Positions 44,577 to 55,459 of a DNA stretch of 64,000 nt are shown here, piece by piece (the first letter of the stretch is position 1; every line of letters begins with the position of its first letter). The notes below the pieces were generated by a model, which was given only the letters and a program-made list of their open reading frames with translations, ran no database searches and was not told the origin of the DNA. Made by a program: the position numbers and the translations under genes. Origin of the DNA: Prorocentrum cordatum (lineage: Eukaryota > Sar > Dinophyceae > Prorocentrales > Prorocentraceae); contig CAUYUJ010002738.1 of the NCBI GenBank assembly GCA_963575745.1, positions 22,342-86,341 of the forward strand. Reading direction: 5' to 3'.

Positions 44577-45790
44577 GAAAGGGGGTTCTGCCGTCTTGGC
44601 TACAATCGCGCGACGGCGCGGAGGCGCGGGGCGCGCGGGGAAGATCTGGTTGGCGATGTCGGGCCGCGCGCAAAGGGGTCACTCTCCCTCCCGCGCACGC
44701 TCCCCGCTCCAGCCCTACCTACCCTCCTCCCTCTACTGCTCCTGCTGCTCCTGGGCTAATTATGCCGGGAGCTGGGCCAGGGGGATGAAGGGGCGAAGCT
44801 GCACCCTGGGCTTCTTCCTTCACAAATCTCATTACATGCATACTTGGATCCACGCTTCTGGGCGTCCGAAAAGCGCCTGGGACAAAAGCAGCACAAGTTA
44901 CGTTGATTCGAGACCGCATAAGCTCCACAAGTCTGACAAGTAATGATGAAGCTCTCGCCTGTCTCAAAATCGGCCACCACCAGCGTGTGGCCGTGACTGT
45001 CAGCAGCGAGGGTTTTAAGAGGGGAATTGCCAGTGCACTTCTCGTTGAGCCTGTCTTCTTTCCTCGCCTCAGGAACCGCCCAAGGTCCGCGACAGGGCCC
45101 CCCTGGAATACAGTTTAGCAGCCAGACAGTTCATCAACGTCCTGCTCTTCAGGACGATCGAAACACCCTCCAAGCTTCAGAGCTTCGCCTTCATTGAGGC
45201 CGGACGCTTGGAGGATGTCGGCAAGGCAAACCGTGCAGTTTGGTCCCATTCTGGGCCCAATCTTCTTCTCTCGAGGCTGGGACCCCGAATCTCTCTCAAG
45301 ACATCCCAACCAAGCTCTCACCGTCCCCCCAGGAGACCTCCTGGGGCCCAGCTTGAGAGGTCTGGTGGGGTGCTTCGCTCTCAAACGCGCCTTGGTATAC
45401 CTCTTGCCAGGGTCCACTAGGGCCCTTTGCGGGCCAAGACACATGGAACGCAGCCCCCTGGCCCCTGAGGAGGCCATTGCGTGGCCTCCCCAGGCGGAAC
45501 AAGAACCTGTTGGAGGGTGATATATCTCCAACACTTCAACCTCCAGGAGACAGTGCTGGCGGAAAAACCAGGCATCTGGTGCTTTTCTTTGGCCCGCTCG
45601 GCCATCATTTGGGGCAGCACTTCTCTCTGGCCTGCGGCGGAGGAGGATTGGGCGGACGGAGTAGTAGAAGCAGCAGCCGCCTCCCCCTCCCCCCACCACG
45701 TCCACGAAATCGCTTCCTCCAACTCGCCTGCGGCCCCGAGAGAAAACAAAGTGAGCCCTTGGGCTCCTACAAGGTCAAGCCCTTCCAGAT
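44577..45790. other. Unassigned sequence
   Basis: No gene supported. The minus frame that contains the RNase H remnant continues through part of this stretch without recognisable motifs. Confidence 0.35.
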
Positions 45791-46080
45791 CTGCATAGAG
45801 GGCTTCGGCCCTGCTGATATACTTCACCAACCTGCGCGCCAGGCCGAGCATTCCTTTGGCCATCGAGACCACATCATTGCTCTTGCGGGCAAGCGCCGCC
45901 CAAGTCCTTGAGGGCCTATCCGCCACTTGATTGCCTTCATTCACGCTGGTGTGAGCGGGGACCTTTTTGACGGCGACCTCAGGCGGCCTCCATTCCAGAA
46001 AAGTTTGCTTCCAAAGGTGAGCGCGCAGTGCTCTGTGCCTGGCCCGCCGAGCCCGCGTCTGGGGCCTGGCGGGAACTTCT
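45791..46080 (-). pseudogene. RNase H remnant of another retroelement
   Basis: Within a minus frame (46331-45417), residues read EVAVKKVPAHTSVNEGNQVAD followed by RPSRTWAALA. This matches the His-containing and last-Asp region of a LINE RNase H (compare VKVKAHPTPS...GNALADLWA in LINE-B). Downstream KGMLGLARRLVKYI is in keeping with this. No RT motif was found upstream on the same strand, so only the domain end survives. Confidence 0.6.
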
Positions 46081-46757
46081 CTAGACGGCGTTGCAACCAG
46101 AGAAGCTGGTCTTCTCCCCACGAGAGGGGGAGGAGGGGTGGGGATGAGCGACGATCGGGGCGGGCTGGCTTTCCAGGTCCGCCCCCGTGCCCAAGGAACC
46201 CACGGGACTGCCCCTGCGCAGCTGTCGCTAGGGGGCCCGCAAGGACCTCCTAAGCCGTGCGACAGGGACCACCTCTGACCAAACAGGGAAAAACGGGAAG
46301 GGAAAGACGACGTCGGCAGGCGGAACCCCAAAGCTCGGGTTCTAAGGCTGTCTTGGCCAGCAGACTCGGAGTCGGCAGGGCTGGCACAGCCAGACTCTGC
46401 AAATTCATTCCTTGCGACTGGACCAGGCGGCCCAGCAGCTGCCGACTCCGGGTCAGCCCATCTTGAAGGGCCCGAGGGCCCACGCGATCAGCTCTCGAAT
46501 CCGAGAGCTATCCAGATGCAAGCATGATTCCCCCTGAACGAATTCGAGATGATTGGCCTCACGACGGGGCTTGCATGGCCAGCCTGAGCCACGGTCTCTT
46601 CTCCAACCTCCGATCCTCCCAACGCTCAGCATGCAACGCGGGCAACCAACTGTCTACGGTTTTCCCTGGACCGCGCGCACATGTGTGTAGCACCCCGTGA
46701 AGCACGGCTCCTAGCGAGCTCTTTAGGGAGCAATCGAGCTGTCTGCGACGGATCACG
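46081..46757. other. Unassigned sequence
   Basis: Nothing recognised. It may include decayed sequence upstream of the RNase H remnant. Confidence 0.35.
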
Positions 46758-48360
46758 TTTTTCCCGTAAAGGGCGCAGGCCCAGGGTTCTCTTTTAGCTG
46801 TTTACCCCCGGGTCTGACTTGAGGTGGGCCTGCGGAATTATTCCCTGATAAATATCGAAGTCGAGGTGGGCCGGCGGAATTATGTTTGAGGATGTCCCTA
46901 GCGAAACGCTTGTTTTTCAGAATTTGTCGAGGATGTCTCCAGCGAAACGCTGGTGTTGCAGAGTTGGGGATGTCTCGAGCGAAACGCTTGTTTTCAGAAT
47001 TTGTTGAGGATGTCTCGAGCGAAACGCTGGTTTTGTGTTATAGATTGTACTCTCCTGGGGACCTGAATTCTGAGGATCTCTCAAGTGGACTGCTTGTTTT
47101 CACATGCCCAGGTCTTGAGGAGGTCTCGAGCGAGACGCTTGGTTTCACGCCTCCAGGTGGCCCAGACAGATGTCTAGCATGAGGATTGGTTGAGGTTGTC
47201 TCGAACCAGAGGCTTGTTTTCACGTGTCCAGGTCGCCTAGGCGGATGTCTAGCATGAGAATGTGTCGAGGAAGTCTCGATCGAGACGCTTGTTTGCACGT
47301 GTCCAGGTTGCCCAGGCGGATGCCTGGCATGAGGATGTGCTGAGAATGTCTCGATCGAGACGCGTGTTTTCACGTGTCCAGGTCGCCCAGGCACAGCACA
47401 GCCCTCGGCACGGTACATCAATATCGATACCCTTAGCATTGCAGCCTGGCATGTTGCCTGGCACGTTCCGCGGAGCGTCCCGTGGCGAGTCCCCCTGGCA
47501 CGTCGCGCGGTGCACGTCCATTGGCTCGTTCCGTAGCGCGTCCCCTTGGCACGTCCCGCGGTGCGTGCCCATGGCGCGTACCTTGGCACGTCGCTTGGCG
47601 CGTCCCTTGGGACGTTCCGCGGCGCGTCCTCCTGGCGTTCTGTCCCCTCTGTCGATTAGTTTTGGGGCAGCTACCATCTGCTCAGGCAGCTCGAGCTTAA
47701 GATCAAGATCAGTTCGGTCAGGACTCGGATGCAAAGAGGACTCGATCCACAATTCTATATAGAGCACAATCGCGGCACGGCACATCGCAGTTCAGCACGG
47801 CCCAGCGCAGCACAGCCGTCGGCACGGTACATCGAGATCGATACACTCAATATTTCACCTTGGCACGTTCCTTGGCGCGTTCCGTGGCGAGTCCCCCTGG
47901 CACGTCGCGCGGCGCGTCCCCTGGCACGTCCCGCGACACGTCCATTGGCACGTTCCGCAGCGCGTCCCCTTGGCACGTCCCGCGGTGCGTACCCATGGCA
48001 CGTCCCTTGGCACGTCGCTTGGCGCGTCCCTTGGGACGTTCCGCGGCGCGTCCTCCTGGCCTGTCCTCTCTGTCGATTAGTTTTGGGGCAGCTACCATCT
48101 GCTCAGGCAGCTCGAGCTTAAGATCAAGATCAGCTCGGTCAGGACTCGGATGCAAAGAGGACTCGATCCACAACGCTATGTACAGCACAATCGCGGCATG
48201 GCACATCGCAGTGAAGCACGGCGTAGCACAGCACAGCCCTCGGCACAATACATCAAGATCGATACACTCAACATTGCATTTGCCCGTCGCCCAATCAGGT
48301 GTCTTTGAAAAGAGCTTTACATTTCTATATTCCTTTCCGGGTCCGTGGGTCGATCATGTT
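46758..48360 (+). repeat. Modular repeat block E9, complete, isolated copy
   Basis: Left terminus variant TTTTTCCCGTAAAGGGCGC. Paired 20-bp repeats (GAGGTGGGCC...) at 46821-46840 and 46863-46882 with one mismatch. ~40-bp modules, a 75-bp array (~47100-47390) and two B units (cores near 47650 and 48073). The right terminus ends at 48360. It lies 18 kb from the next block yet has the same orientation as all others. Confidence 0.85.
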
Positions 48361-48676
48361 TTCTAAAACCTGTTGCTCAACAGCTTGGTCCTGATGTCGG
48401 GGAAAAATCATCAGCATCATCAGCATCGTCTTCATCGTCAGCAGCAGCATCATCAGCATCGTGTTCTTCTTCTATCTTCAGCACCATCATAATATAACAG
48501 AGCATAGCATTACATAGCATGTCATTGCATACCATACCATAGTACAACATAACATAACATAGCACCACATGACATCATATGACATAACATAACATAGCAT
48601 GACATAACATAACATAGCATCGCATAACGGAACAGGAGAAAGAAGAGGAGAGAGGAGGAGGGAGGGAGGCGAGTGG
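48361..48676. repeat. CAT/CAGCATCAT and ACATA repeats, GGA tract
   Basis: (CATCAG/CATCGT)n at 48403-48465, then a degenerate AACATAACATAGCAT array (48485-48630) and a purine tract (48635-48672). Confidence 0.85.
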
Positions 48677-48679
48677 ATG

Positions 48680-49065
48680 GGTTACCACCGCCGCCGGCCC
48701 GGAGACCCTGCTCCCGATTCGGCCGCCAATGGGCTACCACCAACGGGTTGGACGCAAGGGTCTCCCCCTGCGCCCGTTTCGGACGACGATGGGTTACCAC
48801 CGCCGGCCCGGAGACAAAGGGGCTTTCCCCCGTTCCCGATTCGACCCGCCCACGGCCCGGACGCAAGAGTTCCCCCCTGCGCGCGATTCGGCCGACGATG
48901 GGTTGGCACCGCCGGCCCGCAGACAAGAGTGGTTTCTCCCAGCCTCCGATTCGGCCGTCGATCGGTTACAACCGGAAACCCGAACACAAGAGTTTCCTTC
49001 TGTGCCCGATTCGGCCTCGAAAAGGTTACCACCCGAGGCCCAGACACCCCGCCTGCCGGAGCGAG
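48680..49065 (+). repeat. ~60-bp tandem repeat, six copies
   Basis: Landmark GATTCGGCCGACGATGGGTT (and variants) at about 48715, 48776, 48838, 48885, 48948 and 49008; one unit is 47 bp. Between landmarks lie CCACCGCCGGCCCGGAGAC and CAAGAGTTTCC. Frames across it are artefacts. Confidence 0.85.
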
Positions 49066-49595
49066 GGTCCATTCGTTCACGCACCTGCGTTGTCAAGGAT
49101 CCTTTTTACCGCAGCATTTCAACTCAGGACAGTGCGACATCGCGGGAGCCTCGCCAGAGCCTTTTGGTTGCCACGTGGTGCTGTACGCTTTTGCACCACG
49201 ACACTGAGACGGCATCATCATCGCCATTATGTGGCCTGTACGTTGCAACACCTGGGGAAACCAAAAGGTACCGACACCGCCACTCCCCGGACCTCGCCTG
49301 AGGTGCGTTCTGACCAGGATTTCAGGGCGAATCCAGCGGTGGCGACGAGGACCTCCCAGGAAGCCTAAAAAGGAGACAACGGGGCAAGGGTAAGTAGTGG
49401 TAATTAAAGGTACCTCTTCCTGCTCCGAACACAAAGAAGAGGACAAATTAACAAACTCACAAACACGAAAACAGGACAAACAACAAAACGCGAAGGCCGC
49501 TTTTGTCTGTCCCATCCTCGTCATGTCCGAGGGCGGCTCCCGAGCCCCGGGGGACCGTCCACAAGACGACTCGGGATGACAAGGCTGGCCAGCCC
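49066..49595. other. Unassigned sequence
   Basis: No recognised gene or repeat. Confidence 0.35.
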
Positions 49596-49600
49596 CAGGA

Positions 49601-49654
<54 letters not shown>

Positions 49655-49655
49655 C

Positions 49656-49711
<56 letters not shown>

Positions 49712-49762
49712 CGCGACGACGACGACAACGACGACCACGACGACGACGACGACGACGACGGC
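49596..49762. repeat. (GAC)n microsatellite
   Basis: ACGACGACG with CGC and CAA interruptions; low-complexity frames in all registers. Confidence 0.95.
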
Positions 49763-49829
49763 CGGGGCCCAGGAGCCCACGGCCTCCAAAAAATGCGGCG
49801 GCGGAGGTGAAGGGAAGATCGAGGATTGA

Positions 49830-50031
49830 CTCCGAAGGAAGCACTTAATAAGTGCTTCCTTCGGAGACAGGTGGTGCATAATATACAAGTGCTTCCTTTG
49901 GAGGTAGGAAGCACTGAATGAGTGCTTAATCGGTATGGTGGTGGTGTATTATCTACACCACTACCATACCTGACCAGGGCCGTTCTGGACAGCAGGATGG
50001 TGCACAGACCCTCCTGGCCTCGGCCAGGAGG
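49830..50031. repeat. Cluster of four hairpins
   Basis: (1) 49830-49866: perfect 17-bp arms (CTCCGAAGGAAGCACTT) with a 3-nt loop. (2) 49888-49915: 10-bp arms AGTGCTTCCT/AGGAAGCACT. (3) 49932-49970: 17-bp arms GGTATGGTGGTGGTGTA with one mismatch, 5-nt loop. (4) 50010-50031: perfect 10-bp arms CCTCCTGGCC with a 2-nt loop. Hairpins 1 and 2 share the GAAGCACT motif. It could be a foldback element or a structured RNA. Confidence 0.85.
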
Positions 50032-51209
50032 ACGTTCACTCCATACCAAAGTCAAAGATGGTACTGGCCAGGCAGGGTGGCGGTGTACGAACTTCGGTCT
50101 CACCTACCAGCCTCCGCGAGAACCTTTGCAGCATCCTCTGCGCAGACAACCTGGCAAGGCCCAATAAAATCATCCTGTCTGGAAGGACACACGCAACGAA
50201 CACGTAAGTGCCAAACACTTGAAGGAATCGAAAAAACACTAGGAATTATATGCCCCACCTTGTGACAATGACAGTTTCCCGTGGCAACGCAAGCGAGCTT
50301 CGTGACGCATGATCCTCGGGAGCGACGTATCTCAGGGCCTCCTTGGACTGCAGCACCGCTGCCCAAGCGACGTCGCGGTCGGACCTCGCTCCAGCTGGCT
50401 TCGCGGCCACAAAACACAAGACGAGTGGCGCAGGACCCAGACAAACAACTCGGAGATATGCCATTGCTGGTTCAGTGACGTTACCAAACGCTCCCAGCTA
50501 CACGACCCCCCCGAGATAACGAGAAATCCAATCAAGTAGAATGGCATGTACGCGCAACCTGGTCGAATGTATGGTGCGCACCATCCTGCTTTTGAATTGC
50601 AAGATAATCACGAACAGTACAAGGGAAAGTGCAGCAACACAAGCATTTACACACGTGGTCATCGAACCAGCTCAACCACAGCGCAAGAATTCAAAAGTGA
50701 CTGTCTGGCTCTGTCGCGGGACTCATGAAGCAAATGCGCCTTTGAACCAGTGTCAGTAAGTCGTGACACTCGCTTTACGTTGCCTGTCTTCCTCGCCGAA
50801 CGTCCTCCTCTCTATCCCCAGCCTATCATACCGCACAACATCACCATTCGCATCGTCATCCCCCCTCCGCCTCCTCCTCCTCGTTGTCCGTCTGCTCCCC
50901 GCCCTCCTCGTCAATCCTCATCCTCCCCATCCTCCTCCACATACCCAAAGACGCACACTCACAGCATCATCAATCCAAATCTCCCTCACCCTCCTCAAAC
51001 CTCCACCATTCCTCCCTCCGCCCGATGTGCTCGATCATCCAGGCCCACGGCAGTCGTGGATGAGGGGAACGACGACGACAACGACGAAGACATGGAGGAC
51101 AGGAAGTGGAGGCGACAGGAAGAAGAGAGAGAAGGCGAGAGAGCGCCGGGAAACGTCCTGGGGGGCGGCCCTGTGAGAGCCCGGCGGGGGCGCCAGAGCG
51201 CCAGAGGGC
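50032..51209. other. Unassigned sequence
   Basis: Frames are short and unrecognised. A pyrimidine-rich stretch lies around 50855-51020. Confidence 0.35.
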
Positions 51210-51413
51210 TCACGCGTCGCACTTGCTGGAGGAGACAAGACGACGCATGGATTCGAGGAAATCTTCTTCACGAGCATTTCGCCATGGTGGGTTTTCGGCC
51301 AACTCCGACCATCTGGAGTCGCTGTCTGTGGCAGCCATGTCGCGCAGATAAAAAACAATGTCATCGGCGAAAAGCTGGGCGTAAATCATGTGAACATGCA
51401 TCCCAACTCGCAC
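51210..51413 (-). pseudogene. Reverse transcriptase scrap with FADD box
   Basis: Minus frame reads VHMIYAQLFADDIVFYLRD, an RT motif C (F-A-D-D) in typical context. About 65 codons only; no motif A or B found nearby on this strand. Confidence 0.5.
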
Positions 51414-51539
51414 TCAACCTGTCGTGATCGTGGTTGGCGACACATACGTCCGTCCAATCGTCGACTCGTGCTCGCTTGGCGAGCGCCAGAGCGGTGGAAG
51501 TACTTCTCCGTATGAGATGATACCAAGATTCAGATCCGT

Positions 51540-51720
51540 CGTCGTTGTTTCCGTCGTTTGCTGCTGTCGGTGCTGGTGTCGGTTCTGGTGCTGGTGCTGT
51601 TGTCGGTGCTGGTGCTGGTGCAGGTGCTGGTGCTGTTGTCGGTCGGTGCTGGTTGTGGTGCTGCGGTCGGTGCTGGTGCTAGTGCTGTTGTCGGTGCTGG
51701 TGCTGGTGCCGTTGTCGTCG
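51540..51720 (+). repeat. GGTGCTGGT / TGTTGTCGGT minisatellite
   Basis: Degenerate 6-12-bp GGTGCT and GTTGTCGGTGCT units lie between the two RT scraps. Confidence 0.8.
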
Positions 51721-51948
51721 TCGTCCGATGCCGTTGTTGGTGATGCTGTCGTTACTGGAATCGATGGCGTTGTTGTCGGCGTTTGTACCGTTGTTGTTGT
51801 TGCTGCGGGCGTGTGTTGTCTGTCTTGTTTGTTCTGGCGCATTCCGTCTTCCCGGCGTACTTATGATCAGTCGGAACATTTTCCGTTGCGTTCGATAAAA
51901 CGTGATGAGCATATCCTTCGTGAGTGTCCACGAAGAGCAACCGTACAT
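51679..51948 (-). pseudogene. Retroelement scrap: post-RT LYGCSSWTL segment
   Basis: Minus frame begins MYGCSSWTLTKDMLITFYRT then QRKMFRLIISTPGRR. This is the (L)YG...W...R.MFR signature that follows the RT domain in several LINE clades. It lies upstream, in transcription order, of the FADD scrap, the reverse of normal order, so the two are rearranged or come from separate insertions. It runs into a low-complexity tail. Confidence 0.55.
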
Positions 51949-52107
51949 AATGCATAGTGTGATCCTGCCGCTGAAGAGCTGGACCCTGCTGTGCAGGGGG
52001 GAAACTTTGTGTTCGTAAGTTCGTCAAGTAAGTTCAACAGGAGCAGGAGCACGAACAGCAGGAGCAGAAGGGATGGGAAGCGAGAAAAGAGCAGGGGGAG
52101 GACACGA

Positions 52108-52165
52108 GGAGGGGGGAGGAGGAGGAGGAGGAGGAGGAGGAGGAGGAGGAAGAGGAGGGGGCGCA
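52108..52165 (+). repeat. (GGA)n tract
   Basis: Short purine triplet run. Confidence 0.9.
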
Positions 52166-54657
52166 GCAGCAGCAGATACGGAGTAGAAGAGGCAAGAGGC
52201 AGGACTGGACGGCGAAGGCGACACGGAGGAGGTCAGACCAGGCCGAGGGGAAGCGCAAGCCTGCTCGCGCCCCTCCGCTGCGCCAGCTCTGCTGATCGGA
52301 AGATCAGCAGCCTGCCCTGCCACGAGGGAGCACGGAGGATGAGGTTCTCGGCAGGGTCACGGCACCCATGGCGCAGCAGCGAGGCCTGGACGATCTGCAG
52401 CGAGCCATGGACGACCTGGCGAAGTGGCGGCTCCCGCCGAACGCGAGGGGCGCCGCAGAGCTCGAGCACCGCCTGTGTGCCGCACGTGCTCCAGACCTTG
52501 CAGGCGCAGGGCTGCCACATCCTCGCCGAGCACCTCCCCCCAGGGGCAGGACACCGCCGCCTCCACACCATGGCTGAGGAGATCTGCCACAACGTGCCTG
52601 GCTCAACAACGGACGCCTGCGCAGAGCAGCCTGCATGCCAAGCGGCACAGCCAGTGGGAACACAAGAGGAGTGGAAGCGCACAGGCTGGTGGCAAGAGTC
52701 TTCGGCTTCGTGAAGCCTGGACTGACGGCACGCGCGCTGCACCCCGAGGCTGCACCAAAGGAAGAGCAGCCGCGGGCGCAGCAGCTGGAGCAACTCAACA
52801 CGCCGAGGAAGACCGACCTGATGCGGAAGCATTCGAGCCGCAGCTGTCCACGGACCGTGAAGCCGAGGAGCAGGAGGCCTCGCTCATAGCTGACGACTTC
52901 GCGACGAGTGGAGGCCACGCAAGGGCCAGCCAGGAGAACGGACGTGGCCTCGCTCCTCACGGCCGCGGCGGCAGCCAGCTTGGCACCGGGAGCGAGCGGC
53001 CGATCCCGATGAGAACGGGGCGGCCGCAGCACCAGCGGACGAGCCACCGCGATCCCGCGAGGAGCGGCGAGCGGGACTGGAGGCCCAGGTGACCAGCGCG
53101 AGAGGGCCCAAGGCGAGGCCCAGGGCGCCGCACGGACCAGGAGGGGACTCCTATCCATTGCCATAGCCACCGCCCGGAATCGACGTCCTGGCGCCCCTGC
53201 GGGCGGTGGGCAGGCATCTGTTTCGGCCCCCGGGGGCCCGAACATGTCCCGATCCACCGCCCGCCGAGGCCCCCGAGAATTGATCCTCGAGGCGGCGGTC
53301 ATGTAGAACTCCCCGCCTCGGAGCACGGACCTGGAGGGGGAGCTGGTGCTGCAGGCGCCCCCCACCAAGGCACCGCGCACCGTGGCTGCGGGCCCGGCGG
53401 CCGGCGGCAACAGCGCGCCCGCCGTGGCACCCGCCCGCTGCTGCAGTGGGCCTGCGTGTTGGCATCGCGCCCCGGTCCCCAGCGGCCTCCGGGCATCGGG
53501 GGCCTCTCGGGGATGGAAGGAGCCCCCTTTAGCAAAACGCTGTTTAGTGAAAACGACCTCGGGCCCAAACCTGACGGGCGCAAGCCTGGAGAATGACGGC
53601 CGCGGCGCCCTCTCGAGAACCGAAAACGGACAATTCACTAATCGACGTGTCAGGGTGGGGTTTCTGTCCACCTCCGAGCTTCGCGAGTCTAGAAGGCGGC
53701 GAGTGGACGCTCGCGTTCGCACCTTTCCGTCGGCGGCGAGGCAGAGGCGGTCCGCTCCAGCGACTGGCGGTTCGAGGCAACCGAATGGCTAATTACCCGG
53801 CGTGCGATAGAGGGCACAAGGACGACCGCCACTTGCAAAATAAACGCCCACTTATGGAAGGACAAGGCGCCCCGCCCCCGCGCCCCGCATCCCAGTGTTG
53901 GCCAACGAATGCGCCAAAGGGGTGCGCGACGTGTTGCGAAATCAACGCCCACTTCTGCGTGGGGGGCACGGCTGCTTCGTCAACCTTGAAATGCGTGCGG
54001 ACAGCGGCGAGGGTGAACTGCTGGCTGGCACCACCACCTTCCGGCTTCTAATCTGAAGCCCTCCTAGCTCTCCAAGAACTATCCGGGAATACTGGGCGGC
54101 GGTAAGCTGCCACGGAAGCGTTCCTCCCGGAGCGAGGGGGGGCGAGCTGCGCTGTCCTGTCACTGATACCTGAGACGGGCGCTTATCTCGCAAACGGCGG
54201 CAGGGCGGCGCTCGCGCTCGAACGGGCGACGCGCGAGGAGAGCGGCGCAGGCCCCCGCCGGCCGCGGGCGGGACGGTCACCGCGGCCAGCGCGGACGGGC
54301 GGGTGCCTCGGGAGGCCCGAGGTCGGCCGCGCGCCGCGCCCGAGCGCCCTGGAACGCGCTCGGGATGACGGGCCGGGGGGGCGCGATGCGCGTCCCCCCG
54401 CCCCAAAAGCATCGCCGCACTGTCCCACAGCACTGTCCTCCTCTCGAGCTGCTTGTCCTCTCCCCCGCTCGTCTCCCGCCCCCATCGCTCCTGCTTCCCC
54501 TCCCCTTTCTCCCCTTCGTCACTCTTCCCTCCCCCCGCAGCCGAGAGCTGGCCTCAGCTCTGGGGACGCGTATTTCAGCGCGGAGGCCCCGTCCAGCTTC
54601 GCGATGGCGAGCATGAACCTGCGAGAAGCGGCCATGGCCGCGGCGGCAGGGGTGGGA
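52166..54657. other. GC-rich region with overlapping open frames, no gene assigned
   Basis: Long frames exist on both strands (plus 51991-52713 and 52424-53092; minus 53722-52304, 472 codons). They overlap one another and are rich in Ala, Arg, Pro and Ser, as expected of stop-poor GC-rich DNA. I recognise no domain. A real exon here cannot be excluded. Confidence 0.3.
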
Positions 54658-54731
54658 AGGAGGAGGAGGAGGAGGAGGAGGAGGAGGAGGAGAAAGGAGG
54701 AGGAGAAAGGAGGAGGAACAGGAGGAGGCGG
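54658..54731 (+). repeat. (GGA)n tract at the 3' end of LINE-D
   Basis: GGAGGA with AAA interruptions, next to the LINE-D tail. Confidence 0.9.
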
Positions 54732-55456
54732 AGTTAAGGTACCTGAAAGAGACGAAAAGAGGGCAAGCGGGCACGAGGCGAGACGAGGGCAAGTGATGAT
54801 CGTCCGCGGCGCCCGTCGCTAGCTCTCTCACCTGTAAAGTAATGTTTTGGCAGCTCGGCTCGCTGCGGCCGACGCCGCAGGGCGGGAGCTCGAGTCAGTG
54901 TGATGCTTCATTTTGTTGTAAAGGTGAAGCGCTAGCGTGATGCGCTCCATCGTCGAGCGCAACGATAGCGGATCCTGACTCTCGGGCGGGGACGCAGCTG
55001 CGGGCCCCAGGCCCCAGGCAGCGAGCGTCGAACGGAGGAGGGGAGGATCAGGAGACCAGAGGAGGCTCGAAAGCGAGGGGCAGGTGAGGTAGTGGGGAAA
55101 TGAATCAGCCTGGCTCCCGCACCCGAAAACGCACTGTTTTGGGGCGAGCACATGCATACGTCCAGTGGTGGTCCAGCCACCGCTGAGGGTCTTAAAGGTG
55201 GCCCACCGCCAGCTGGGTCGCACCGTTTTGAATGATTCCGCGAGCTCTGGCCAACGCTTTTGGAGCTCTCCTGGCGCCGACGGCGCCTGGAGGCCCCAAG
55301 CCGCGATGCGTTTGCGCAGAATGACGGTAAATGGCGATGCGAAAGCTTGCTCTGCAAGCTTGCGTGCGAACGTGCGCTGGCATTTCGGGCGACGCGGTGG
55401 GACGGCAGCTGCGGCCTCGCGCTGTTCGAAGCGCGCGGCGTGGAAAGCGGCTGTGA
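54732..55456 (-). pseudogene. LINE-D: 5'-truncated LINE, ORF2 C terminus and 3' UTR
   Basis: The minus frame opens just after a TGA near 55456: ITAAFHAARFEQREAAAA, KLAEQAFASPFTVILRKRI, FKTLSGGWTTTGRM, CVFGCGSQADSFPHYLTC (CX3CX8HX3C knuckle), LALHLYNKMKHHTD, with a stop before 54828. The order matches LINE-A and LINE-C C termini. The 3' UTR (54827-54732) carries the GAGGGCAAGCGGGCACGAGG tail motif shared with LINE-A and meets (GGA)n. The ~190 codons that remain are one open frame without breaks, so it may be a fairly young, 5'-truncated insertion. Confidence 0.8.
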
Positions 55457-55459
55457 TGC

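Noticed and set aside
49093-50103. 336-codon minus-strand frame
   Set aside because: Depends on the (GAC)n tract and crosses the hairpin cluster; no domain.
52304-53722. 472-codon minus-strand frame
   Set aside because: Overlaps equally open plus frames in GC-rich DNA; composition-driven and without a recognisable domain.
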